NCBI GenBank assembly: GCA_943736015.1
Contig: OX031072.1
Coordinates: forward strand, 16,209,501-16,273,500
Reading direction: 5' to 3'
Source of the DNA: Tridacna crocea
Lineage: Eukaryota > Mollusca > Bivalvia > Cardiida > Cardiidae
DNA: 64,000 bases
In this document: positions 54,501 to 64,000 of the stretch, piece after piece
Layout: each line of letters begins with the position of its first letter
Position numbering within the stretch: position 1 is the stretch's first letter
The notes under the pieces: generated by a model
What the model saw: only the letters and a program-made list of their open reading frames with translations
What the model was told of the DNA's origin: nothing
The model's database searches: none
Program-made: the position numbers and the translations under genes

Positions 54501-55037
54501 AAAGAAAGGACTAGTGAATAAAATTGCACAGTTTTCAAAATTTGCAATTTTGTGAGTGCAATAAACTGAATCGAATGTTTACTTTGGCCTACTTGGGGAT
54601 GTGGTTGTAGTTCCTTACCCCTACATTTTTATATTTTTAGGTACAGTATAGTACTAGAGCCACATACAATATGATAAAGCTGAGATGAACCATCTTATTG
54701 AGAACAGAACCTAAACCAGTGAATGTTGTACATGTATATAGAACAAAATGAATAAAACAACTTATCAAACCTGATTTTTCCATTTTCTTGGTTAACAAAA
54801 AATTTGCATGTAAATATAGGGCCGGGTTCTCTAGAAACAGGCATGCAAAAATAAAATTTACGTCTAGTTGTTATCTTATATAACATTTTCTTTTTAATTC
54901 ATTTATCAAATGCAAGAGGATAATATTGTGCTATACAAGCCATAGCTAAAAACAATAAAAGCTTGCTATGCATTCGTCACGAGCCGTGACATGTAATAAG
55001 GACGGCACTGGAAATTGCACCATTAGACATTTATCAG

Positions 55038-55263
55038 TTAACCCTTTCCCAAACAAGCCCTGGTTTTTACGTGTCTGCAGGAAAAGTCTTTTGAAAATAC
55101 TGTGGGAAAAGGAGAAATTGCTCGTGACGAGCAATTTCTCCTTTTCCCACAGTGTTTTCTACCCTTTTAGATAACTTTCTGCCATTTTCTCCAAATCTAA
55201 AATTGTCGTCTGCAAACTTTTGGTTTGGAAGAGTCCAAAATTTGTCGTTTGGGAAAGGGTTAA
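55038..55263 (+). mobile_element. MITE family C, full copy (best preserved)
   Basis: TTAA 55038-55041 and 55260-55263. CCCTTTCCCAAACAAGCCC left end, perfect core with TCGTGACGA centre, GTCGTTTGGGAAAGGG right end. Confidence 0.9.
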
Positions 55264-55303
55264 GCGAGAAACTAATGGTTTGTCTCCAAGTTTTAGGCCT
55301 ATA

Positions 55304-55514
55304 TTAACCCTTAAACTGCTAAATTCATGAAACGAAAATTTCCACTCAACAGTAAAAAAAGCAGATATTGGATTTTCAAGTTTGATTTCACTTGATAGGA
55401 TCAACCTTGTCGTACAGTGTAGATTAAAGATCAGACTGCATGTTTGTACAGTCTGATCTTATCTACATTGTCCGTAAAAGTGCCCGGGTTCACGCTTAGC
55501 AGTCTTCAGGTTAA
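55304..55514. mobile_element. TTAA MITE family E, copy 3
   Basis: TTAACCCTTAAACTGCTAA and TTAGCAGTCTTCAGGTTAA are inverted ends. Internal hairpin AAGATCAGACTGCATG / TACAGTCTGATCTT. Confidence 0.75.
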
Positions 55515-55923
55515 CTGCCACCGTACTTAAAGCTGCAAAAAGTAAAGTATCAAATAAGATGAGACAAATGCGCCGTGTCGGACAAAAACCCACCCATTCA
55601 AAACATTTTTGTAATTCAGCCTCGTCTCTCTTCATTATGTGCAGTACTCTAAATGGAAATTAGGCTTTAGGCATAAACTTGGATTGAAGATATTGTATAG
55701 TAAGTTTTGTAATCAATTGTCACCGGAAGTTCAAATTACCACACAACCCCAAGATTTCATGACCCTACATGAAGATGCCTTTTTGAAAAAAAAGGTAGTG
55801 AAAAAATGAAAACTGTAAGCATGTGGTAGTATGAGAACGGAAGACGATATATGGAAGCCAAGAGGGAGCAATTTCCCTTTTTCTTTCGAACAGTTATCTG
55901 CTGTGAGAAGAGTACCGAATGAA

Positions 55924-55943
55924 GGGGGGGGGGGGGGGGGGGG
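55924..55943. repeat. Poly(G) tract of 20
   Basis: Uninterrupted run of G directly left of the nested MITE pair; its length may be unreliable in assembly. Confidence 0.9.
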
Positions 55944-55949
55944 TATGAT

Positions 55950-56301
55950 TTAATCCCATGCCAAACAAGTCCCGACTTAACCCTTTACCCATAAGGCATT
56001 TCTATGGTATCTCTAATTGACCCTAAATAACAGTGAGGATGAAGCCGTTTCTTATGTATATATGACACCTTTTGATAGCATAGAAAACAATGTGACAAAA
56101 GGTGAAATTGCTCGTCACGAGCAATTTCACCTTTTGCCACAATGTTTTCCAAAGGTTCCTACAAGCAATGCGTAAAAATGAGTATAGAGTAAAGGGTTAA
56201 CAAGCCTAGACAAAAAGGCCTTTGAGAAAAGTGAAATGGTAGTTGTCTGCATATGCTTTGAATTTGACCAGTCTGAAAATTTTGCAGTAGTAAAGAGTTC
56301 G
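55950..56301 (+). mobile_element. MITE family A, host of a family B insertion
   Basis: TTAATCCCATGCCAAACAAG (left) and GACCAGTCTGAAAATTTTGC … TAAAGAGTTCG (right). The A core is deleted, and the B element sits at an internal TTAA. Confidence 0.65.
55977..56200 (-). mobile_element. MITE family B, full copy, nested
   Basis: TTAA 55977-55980 and 56197-56200; perfect core with TCGTCACGA centre. Confidence 0.88.
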
Positions 56302-56781
56302 ATTAGTCTACTTAAAGTAACACCAGAGGTCAAATGTATTCAAACGGGAATTTAAATGCATCCAGATTTAAAACATACCATTCAAAAGTATGGAAATTAT
56401 CATGAAGATGACATTCCGTCAATGTACTTCCGGTTTTACTGTTAGCTGCCACAAGAAGACTTGCTTTCAAAGTGAAGTTAAAACTGCAAGGAAGCTGTGT
56501 CTTTTGTTTACTTTTTGCCTGATTTGAAAATTCTTTTTTTTTTGCTGCCAGCGACTAACATATGGCCGAACCACACGATGAGAAAGTGTCATCACCACAA
56601 TAGTTTCCATACTTTTAATTAGTAAAATTCAAATTTAAATGTATTCCGACACTTGCTTGGATATTTTGTCCTTTACTGGGCCTTTAAGTATTGAATCTAA
56701 ATTAGTATGTCTGTAGGAAGTATTTTTCTGAAAATGTTATAGGGCAAGGTAACAGTGATACTAGCGTTGCAGCAATCTTGT

Positions 56782-57349
56782 CTATGCTCTGTCACAGCCC
56801 GCCTGACAAAAACACATGAACGTACAAGACAGATTGGCTCGGACACATTTGCAGCGCCCTGCACACGCAGTTTTGCAGTTGCATTTTATCAATTCTCTAC
56901 AGCCATTTGACGCTTCAGGAAGCGTGCTCCATTTAGGCTTCCATATACCATCTTCCTTGGTCCAACCCCAATTCGACGGAGAGGGCAGTTCCTGCATGGT
57001 ATGGTGCATTTGCCCCTATAGATATGCTGCCTGATAAACAGCCCTCTTAATGTGCTGAATCAAAGCGGACTCTGAGGGAGGAATGTTTTCAATTTGTCTG
57101 CTTTTTGGGGAAAATAGATACTTTCTAGCATCATTTACTGAGTCATAGGCCGCAGTTTTTTAATGGAGTAGTACGACAAATCTTTCGAGAGTAGCTATTT
57201 CTTGTTCAGCTATACTATCTACTGGAGACGACAGTTTCTTGCATAAAGGTAAAATTTCATGGTGAGATTGCCACATTCTAAAAGCTGGGGTTTTTTTTAC
57301 CAATACCATTAAAAACCAAGAGGACCATGATATTCCTATACCGCTCAAC
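56782..57349 (-). pseudogene. C-terminal part of a CXC-tailed multi-copy protein, pseudogene
   Basis: Reading down the minus strand: an FNGIGKK segment, a frameshift in an A8 run, then TPAFRMWQSHHEILPLC, a TAA stop, and KTAAYDSVNDARKYLFSPKS. Next come IENIPPSESALIQHIKRAVY, a TAG where tryptophan is expected (QAAYL*GQMHH), a NWGWTKEDGIWKPKW segment, and a cysteine cluster CNCKTACAGRCKC…CTFMCFC. From memory, this order and the closing Tesmin/TSO1-like CXC cluster occur in large multi-copy invertebrate proteins that I suspect are mobile-element-borne; function unknown. It is the continuation of 58727-59287, separated by a Helitron-like insertion. Confidence 0.75.
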
Positions 57350-58725
57350 TGAGTACTAAGCTGAAAAATCGAACTTGTGACCCCTGGGGCGGGGCCACTT
57401 TTGACCCAAGGGGCATCCTAAGAAAAAACTTAGTAGAGGTCTACTAGGAGATGCTACTTACAAAATATCAAAGCTCTACACCTTCTAGTTTCAGAGAAGT
57501 AGACTTTTAAAGTTTTTCTTTCTTTTTTCCTATGTTTCAAACTTGTGACCCCTGGGGCAGGGCAACTTTTGACCCCAGGGGCATCGTATGAAGAAACTTT
57601 GTAGAAGTCCACTAGGAGATGCTACATACCAAGTATCAAAGCTCTACGCCATCTAGTTTCAGAGAAGAAAAAATTTAAACTTTTCCTTCTTTGTTCCTAT
57701 GTTTCGAACTTGGGACCCACGGGGCTGGGCAAGTTTTAACCCCCAAGGACATCATATCAACAAACAATGTAGAAGTCCACTAGGAGATCCTACTTACGAA
57801 ATATCAAAGCTCTATATCTACTAGTTTCAGAGATGAAGACTTTTAAAGTTTTCCTTCTTGATTTCTCTGTTTTAAACTCGTGACCCTCGCGGCGGGGCAA
57901 GTTTTGACCCCAGGAACATCATATGAACAATCTTGGTGAAGGTCTACTAGGAGATGCTACATACCAAATATCAAAGCTCTACACCTTCTAGTTTCTTTGT
58001 TTCTATGTTTTAAACTTGTGACCCCCGGGGCGGGGCCAGTTTTGACCCCAGGGGCATCATATGAACAAACTTGGTAGAGGTCTACTAAGAGATACTACAA
58101 GCCAAATATCAAAGCTCTACACCTTCTACTTTCAGAGAAGAAGAATTTTAAAGTTTTCTTTCTTTATTTCAATGTTTTAAACTTGCGAACCCTGGGGCGG
58201 GGCCAGTTTTGACCCCAGGGACATCATATCAACAATTTTGGTAGAGGTCCACTAGGAGATGCTACATACCAAATATCAAAGCTCTGCACCTTCTTGTTTC
58301 AGAGCAGAAGAATTTTAATGTTTTCCTTCTTTGTTCCTATGTTTCAAACTTTTGACCCCCGGGGCGGGGCCAGTTTTGACCCAAGGGGCATCATATGAAC
58401 AATCTTGGTAGAGGTCCACTAGGAGATGCTAGATATCAAATTTCAAAGCTCTACGCCTTCTAGTTTCAGAGAAGAAGATTTTCAAAGATTTTGCTATTTT
58501 TTTTTTCCTTTTGGTTGCCATGGTTATGGAAGTTATGGGAGTTATGGATGGAATTCAATTTCTTGAATAAGTTTGGTAGAGCTTCACGCAAGGAACATCC
58601 CTGCCAAGTTTCATCAAGATTGGCCCAGTGGTTTAGGAGGAGAAGATGTTTAAAGAAATTGTGGACGACGGACATTGGGCGATCACAAAAGCTCACCATG
58701 AGCACTTCGTGCTCAGGTGAGCTAA
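57316..58725 (+). mobile_element. Helitron-like element with seven ~167-bp core repeats
   Basis: Left end AGAGGACCATGATATTCC then CTATACCGCTCAACTGAGTA. The core units start CTTGTGACCCC(C/T)GGGGC near 57371, 57538, 57705, 57875, 58012 (short), 58178 and 58345. The right arm has GGTTGCCATGG, AGGAACATCCCTGCCAAGTT and GACGACGGACATTGGGCGAT, the perfect hairpin GAGCACTTCGTGCTC (58700-58714), then AGGTGAGCTAA. This left arm/tandem core/right arm plan matches bivalve pearl-type elements, later viewed as Helitron-related. It is inserted in an A-run of the pseudogene. Confidence 0.85.
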
Positions 58726-58726
58726 A

Positions 58727-59287
58727 AAGACACCGTGTGGCATCCTGAAAATGCGTGAAGAAACGGCCAACCCCATAACGAGTCAGGTCCTAGCTGTTCC
58801 GCTATGTGATGCGCAGGGATGTACCTTAACCAATTTGAATGGCCATATGCCAACCACAATCTTTAAAAAGGCTAGCAGCCGCCACTGAAATAACTAATAC
58901 ATCAGCGTCTGTTGTGTATATCATAACGGCCTTTTCTCCTTGACGTAAAGTATTTGCTGCATGAAGAGCCATTCTACTATCAGCTTCTTCATGGTTTTGC
59001 ATGGCTGTAAACCAGACAAATCTATGTTAACTTCAGTAAGATTCTTTGAGCAAAGTACGTGTGAACTCGTCGTCAATGGTCAGAACTAATTGTTCTCTCA
59101 GTGTTTTCATGTTATGTAAACTTTCTGCTAAAAAGTGAAACAGCGGTGTTTTGTTTTTGTCATTTCTGAGGAAAGATTTCCAATTTGAGGGGAGTTTTGT
59201 TTTGTCTGAAAAACGCACATGTTCACCCGACCCCCTCATTTGTCTAGTGAATGCTTTCAGGCTCTCTGGTCGAAAAGTATACCAAAC
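58727..59287 (-). pseudogene. Central part of the same CXC-tailed protein, pseudogene
   Basis: Minus strand from 59287: VVWYTFRPESLKAFTRQMRG, DKTKLPSNWKSFLRNDKNKT and PLFHFLAESLHNMKTLREQL, then frame shifts around 59050 (SKNLTEVNIDLSGLQPC). It re-enters as NHEEADSRMALHAANTLRQG and VMIYTTDADVLVISVAAASL, shifts again near 58822, and ends RYIPAHHIAEQLGPDSLWG and PFLHAFSGCHTV at the element border. HEEADxR, T(D)xDVLVI and HAxxGCDTVS-type blocks are the recognisable family hallmarks. At least three frameshifts make it non-functional. Confidence 0.8.
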
Positions 59288-60991
59288 AACAGGACAATGA
59301 TGGTCCTATATCGCTCACCCGAGTACTATGCAGTAAAGGTCTTTTCCGAAAAGATCATCGTATCGTATTTGGTAGAGGTCCACTAGAAGATGCTACATAA
59401 TGGAATATCAAAGCTCTACGATTTCCAGTTTCAGAGAAAAATATTTTTAAAGTTTTCCTTCTTTTTCGAACTTGTGACCCCCGAAGCTGGACCAGTTTGG
59501 ACTCCAGGCACATCATGTGAACAAACTTGGCAGAGATCAACTAGCAGATGCTTCATACCAAATATCAAAGTTCTACTCCTTCTTGTTTCATCAGAGAAGA
59601 TTTTTTAAGTTTTCCTTCTTTGTTCCTATGTTTCAAACTTGTGACCCCCGGGGCAGGTCCAGTTTTGACCCCAGGGGCATCATATGAACAATCTTGGTAG
59701 AGGTCCACTAGGAGATGCTACATAATAAATATCAAAGCTCTGCCCCATCTAGTTTCATAGAAGAAGATTTTTAAAATTTTCCTTCTTTGTTCCTATGTTT
59801 CAAATTTGTGACCCCTGGGATGGGGCCAGTTTTGAGCCCAGGGGCATCATATGAACAATCTTGGTAGAGGTCTACTAGGAGATGCTACATACCGAATATC
59901 AAAGCTCTGACCCTTCTAGTTTCAGAGAAGAAGATTTTTAAAGTTTTCCTTCTTTGTTCCTATGTTTTAAACTTATGACACCCGGGGCGGGCCAGTTTTG
60001 ACCCAGGGCCATCATATGAACAAACATTGTAGAACTCCTCTAGGAGATCCTACTTACCAAAAATAAAAGTTCTACATCTTCTAGTTTCAGAGAATAAGAA
60101 TTTTAAAGTTTTCCTTCTCTATTTCTATGTTTCAAACTTGTGACCCCCGGGGCGGGGCGAGTTTTGACCCCAGAGACATCATATGAACAATCTTGGTAGA
60201 GGTCTGCTAGGAGATGCTATATACCAATGTCAAAAACCTGCACTTTCTAGTTTCAGAGAAGAAGAATTTTAAAGTTTTCCTTTTTTGTCCCTATGTTTCA
60301 AACTTGTGACCCCCGGGGCGGGGCCAGTTTTGTCCCCAGGGGCATCATATGAACAATCTTGGTAGAGGTCTACAAGGAGATGCTACATACCAAATATAAA
60401 AGCTCTACGCCATCTAGTTTTAGAGAAGATTTTTAAAGATTTTGCTAATTTTGACCCCAGAGACATCATATGAACAATCTTGGTAGAGGTCTGCTAGGAG
60501 ATGCTATATACCAATGTCAAAAACCTGCACTTTCTAGTTTCAGAGAAGAAGAATTTTAAAGTTTTCCTTTTTTGTCCCTATGTTTCAAACTTGTGACCCC
60601 CGGGGCGGGGCCAGTTTTGTCCCCAGGGGCATCATATGAACAATCTTGGTAGAGGTCTACTAGGAGATGCTACATACCAAATATAAAAGCTCTACGCCAT
60701 CTAGTTTTAGAGAAGAAGATTTTTAAAGATTTTGCTAATTTTTTTCTTTTGGTTGCCATGGCAACCAGAGTTATGCGTGGAATTCAATTGCTTGAACAAC
60801 TTTGGTAGAGCTTTGCCCAAGGAACATCCCTGCCAAGTTTCATTAAGATTGGCCCAGTGGTTCAGGAGACGATTTTTAAAGAAATTGTGGACGACGCACG
60901 ACGCACGATGTAACGCACGACGGAAGACGTACGCCGGACATTGGGCGATCACAGAAGCTCACCATGAGCACTTCGTGCTCTGGTGAGCTAA
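59288..60991 (+). mobile_element. Helitron-like element, second copy in the same pseudogene
   Basis: Left end AGGACAATGATGGTCCTATA then TCGCTCACCCGAGTA. Core units start near 59466, 59633, 59801, 59967, 60130, 60299 and 60586. The right arm has hairpin GAGCACTTCGTGCTC (60966-60980) and terminal TGGTGAGCTAA (CTAA 60988-60991). It interrupts the pseudogene just before VVWYTF, upstream of the first insertion in gene direction. Confidence 0.85.
60168..60735. repeat. Recent ~287-bp duplication inside the element
   Basis: 60168-60450 and 60455-60740 are almost identical from GACCCCAGAGACATC to AAAGATTTTGCTAATTTT. The differences noticed are CTACAAGG against CTACTAGG and one AGA unit. Confidence 0.85.
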
Positions 60992-61013
60992 TAACCTCTA
61001 CATGGGCTACCTC

Positions 61014-61692
61014 GTTCAAAGACGTTTTCTACAGTTTTGTGAAAATTTAATCCTTTCATAGAATTTTCTGATTCTTTCATATGTTGGGTAAAATTCAATG
61101 GCAAACTCAAAAATAAAACGAAAAAGGTATGTTGCCGAGTTAGATTTTCTGCAAAATGGTTGTTTCTATGGTAACCGTTTGTATCAAAACACCTTTTATG
61201 ACTATGTCTTCATAAAAGACAGTAATACAGTGATAGAAAAAAAGTTTATTATACAATGCAAATATTATTTTGCACATTTAATATATCATTTCTTGATTCT
61301 GTATGAATGAAATAATAATCTGAATTCATTTTCTTCAAAAAAAAATATATTTTTCCTATTTCTTGACTCGCCAAAATATAAGCAAAATCAACATGTAGTC
61401 TTCAATTAATTCAAAATTTTGAAAAATTCCTTTCATAGAATTTTGTAATATTTTTGGTATATACAGTAAAATTTAATGGTAAGTACAAAAATGAGAAATG
61501 ATACATGTTGCCGTGTTAGATTTTTTGTAAAAAGGCGTTTCCATAGTAACCGTTTAGGCGCTCAGACCGATCGGCACTGTCATGTTCAGTAGACTCCAGT
61601 CTCTGAAAAAGTCGATATCGCCGAAAACTTTCCTGTACTCTACTGATCTCTTCCCCTTCAGATCTTTTTTGCAAAATGTTCGTTAAGTCGAT
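61014..61692. repeat. ~675-bp dispersed repeat R, copy 2
   Basis: Same start, order and end as 29262-29937, same orientation, with scattered substitutions and small indels. GCGCTCAGACCGATC near the right end is nearly unchanged. Confidence 0.85.
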
Positions 61693-61884
61693 GTCTCGTG
61701 TGAGTTGAACTAAAATTCCAAAGCGTTTGAATCATTTTCAAGCTACAAACATCCGGGATATTCCGGCAAAATTCAAGCCGGAACTACTTGAACTCAATCT
61801 CTTTCTACTGCTGTGTACCTAAACGCGATGGAGTATTAGATTCACGTGTAAATGAATATTGCGGACACAAGACATTCTAAGGTC

Positions 61885-62455
61885 GGGCACCAGAGGTGTG
61901 TTCAACATCGCGGGCGCTTCACAGAGCGCCTGGCGAGAATGCACCTCGTTAATTGAACGCAAGCGAGCGCTCGCTTATTTTTCGAAAGTGGCGCCAAAAA
62001 AAAAATCTCTCTGGGACATAAGACTAGCCATCATGACAGAGTTATCTGTAAAATTCAGTAAACTATTTAATGATAAAAAAGCATAAACAAAGAAAACAGT
62101 GGTATGCTGAATCTCTTTGTTCCGATCACAGATCTGTTAATTCTCCATGTTCATAAAAAGAAAAAAAAATCGAATAAAATATTGAACTTGTCTTCAGAAC
62201 ATCTTTAGTAAACATCTAAAGGGACGTGCATGGTGTAATTTTGTCCAGTCGCCTCATTGTTTAGATTTTCATTAGACTCTCTCGTTTGGATAACACTTCT
62301 GCTATTGGATGCCATCTTGGAAATACAAGCGAAACTCCTATCAAGAGTGCACGCGGGCGCTATCGAGCGCCTCAGCGGGCGCCCGCGTTCAGAACGAAAG
62401 CGCTCGAGAGCGCCCGATGCGCTCGCTCTGTTGAACGCACCTCAGTATTCTCCAG
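61885..62455. mobile_element. Candidate element with GC-rich inverted ends
   Basis: CCAGAGGTGTGTTCAACATC at the left and, reversed, TGAGGTGCGTTCAACAGAGC at the right. Both are followed by GCGGGCGC/GCGAGCGC-rich blocks within otherwise AT-rich DNA. The interior has an A10 run and no recognised product. Confidence 0.5.
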
Positions 62456-62834
62456 TCTCGTACCAAGAAGTTGCGATTGCTCGACTAGATTACAAAATTT
62501 TAATGGTCTAATTCTAATGGCCTAGCCAACACAAAAACTGTAAAGTGTAAATAAGTTGTGTTTTAAATACTAAAGAAGATTGCTGTAACTCTACATGGCC
62601 TATAAAATTGGAAGTCTTGGTGTTCCTACTATAGGAAGTTAATACAGCACACAGAACAGAACAGGTCCAAGGGAAATAACTCTTACTCGTTACTTAGCCT
62701 TATCTGACACTAGTTACTGTGCACTTCCTGACAGATCAGCCCGAGAAATGATGGTGTTGCACAGTCCATCACTTACTGATAAATTTCCGAACTGTCCTCT
62801 ATATCTGTGCTGAATAAATGAAGGGTGAAAAGTG

Positions 62835-62911
62835 TGCCACACGTGGGACTCGAACCCACGAATCCCAGGATACTAATGACGCAGCTCTGCCAACTGAGCC
62901 AGTTGGGTGGC
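62835..62911 (-). repeat. tRNA-derived SINE head or tRNA pseudogene
   Basis: Minus strand: GCCACCC pairs 6/7 with GTGTGGC at the end; A-box TGGCTCAGTTGG with a pairing D-arm (GCTC…GAGC); T-arm GTGGGTTCGAGTCCCAC is perfect. Three extra bases precede the D-arm and the anticodon arm does not fold. It is the best preserved tRNA-like block here, but not a credible functional tRNA. Confidence 0.6.
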
Positions 62912-63114
62912 TGGTCGTGCCGATTCCGCCCAACGTTAACCACATTACTTTTCGTCCTCCTGGTTTTTCCTGGAGTCAACAATTCCCTTATCCCATCCCC
63001 ATGAACCGCCGGTGCCGCTTACCTGCGCTCACCGATTGACTAAGTCGCCAATAAATTAAGTTAATCAAGGGATCGACGAAGTGCTCGAACTCAAGACCCA
63101 GACCACGTCTGGGA

Positions 63115-63165
63115 GTGCTTTTAATTTGGACCAGTCTAAAATGTTGTCTTCTGGGAAAGGGTTAA
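63115..63165 (+). mobile_element. TTAA MITE right-end fragment (C-like)
   Basis: TTAATTTGGACCAGTCTAAA … CTTCTGGGAAAGGGTTAA (TTAA 63162-63165). Confidence 0.6.
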
Positions 63166-63933
63166 ACAGACAATTAAACTATTTTCACATTTGATTTATT
63201 ACAAAAGAAAATTGACTTATGTAAATTTAATTGAGAAAATATTACCATGCAGAAAAGAAAAAAGAATATTTGAATGTACTTGCTTTCAAAAAAATATTTG
63301 AATGTGTTTGCTTTAAAAAGTTCTTAACTGTATAGATAATAACACGTTATCTTTTTTTCCCTCGTTTTGAGGGCTCTTTGAGTATGACTAAAATGGAATT
63401 TCCCTTCGTGCAATATACTTTTATAGCACAATTGCAACTGCTATACATACGATCAGAGGTGCTTTATTTTATTTTTACAAAAAATAGACCTGTAATAACC
63501 ATTTTACTCTTTTGAGAGAATATTATAGATTTAAACGCATATCAGCATTTAAGCGCCTGCAGCATCAAATGAAATATACCCAATGTTTAGTACATAAATT
63601 TTGAAATATGCGGTACGACTTCTGTAACTTAATGGTCTTCTTTTATTCCATTCGCGGCTTTTGGATTACTTGTTGGGTACCAGCCCAGAGCAAAATTTGC
63701 CACCGGAAGTGTAGATAGAACGACGACGTGTACCGGCAGAAAAATTTTTACCTACCATTATCGATTGTATCGCACGTGATGAGAAGACGCTGGCCTTAGC
63801 TTTGAAAATCAACAGAATTGATTTTAAATGTCGGGGCTATTGAAGTGAAAAGACCCGTTCGGTGAGTAGATATTTCTTCCGAAATTTCGATCACTCGAAA
63901 GGAACAACCTAAAATTTGTGGGTGGGGTAGATT
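63166..63933. other. Stretch without a supported gene
   Basis: AT-rich, no repeat of the types above. GC content rises from 63650 on (ACGACGACGTGTACCGG), but no splice-bounded frame is visible. Confidence 0.4.
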
Positions 63934-64000
63934 TACCTTCAGTCTGAAGGTGTCTGCTCCGATGCTATTTTTGTGACTGGTCTTCGCTAACACCTTCAGG
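63934..64000. mobile_element. Nested-palindrome micro-element, copy 3, cut by window end
   Basis: TACCTTCAGTCTGAAGGTG and the arm to TTTTTGTGACTGGTCTT match copy 1. The loop then reads CGCTAAC, the reverse complement of GTTAGCG in copy 1, followed by ACCTTCAGG. Confidence 0.8.

Noticed and set aside
62835..62911. Functional tRNA gene
   Set aside because: T-arm and D-arm are good but the anticodon arm does not pair and three extra bases precede the D-arm; the other tRNA-like blocks are worse.

Overview
This is animal nuclear DNA, most likely from a bivalve mollusc. It is AT-rich and intron-dominated, with no long open frames and no prokaryotic gene packing. It is full of short non-autonomous transposons, tRNA-derived SINE heads, minisatellites and Helitron-like tandem-core elements whose termini resemble those described in bivalves. 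The phylum call is an inference from repeat style; the exact species cannot be read from the window.

The clearest gene is a cytochrome P450 of the CYP4 family on the minus strand, 1.4-16.2 kb. Visible are exon 1 (16012-16194, membrane anchor), two alternative versions of exon 2 (14049-14196 and 9658-9805, each 148 bp), exon 3 (3491-3681) and exon 4 (1463-1587). The rest runs off the left edge. Because both exon 2 copies are 148 bp and have the same phases, only one can be used per in-frame mRNA, so this is a candidate mutually exclusive exon pair. A weaker plus-strand gene may start near 47.0 kb, with possible exons at 47620-47711, 49103-49321 and 53695-53819; I do not recognise its product. 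At 56.8-59.3 kb (minus) lies a frameshifted pseudogene of a multi-copy invertebrate family with a C-terminal CXC-type cysteine cluster. It is split by two Helitron-like insertions.

The rest is repeats. About 55 copies or fragments belong to related ~225-230 bp TTAA-flanked MITE families (called A, B and C here). Each has a central 55-66 bp palindrome and TTAACCC(T/A)TT termini, suggesting non-autonomous piggyBac-type elements. They abut one another sharing a TTAA, nest inside one another, and fill the P450 introns. Other repeats are a pogo/Tigger-like element nested two MITEs deep and carrying a CRE+TATA promoter-like segment (26263-27820), a second pogo-like element (30783-31379), nested palindromic micro-elements with 9-bp target duplications (18175, 25305, 63934), foldback elements (5222, 17561), and Helitron-like tandem-core elements (3881, 30271, 57316, 59288).

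Tandem arrays are a 31-bp array (14.9-15.8 kb), a 39-bp minisatellite (19.6-24.3 kb), a four-unit ~1.64-kb array (39.4-46.8 kb) and smaller MITE-derived arrays (34.4-35.5, 52.8-53.5 kb). In the 1.64-kb array one unit carries a MITE that the others lack, so filled and empty TTAA sites can be compared directly. Stretches at 32.2-34.0, 38.0-39.4, 50.7-52.5 and 63.2-63.9 kb show no gene I can support.
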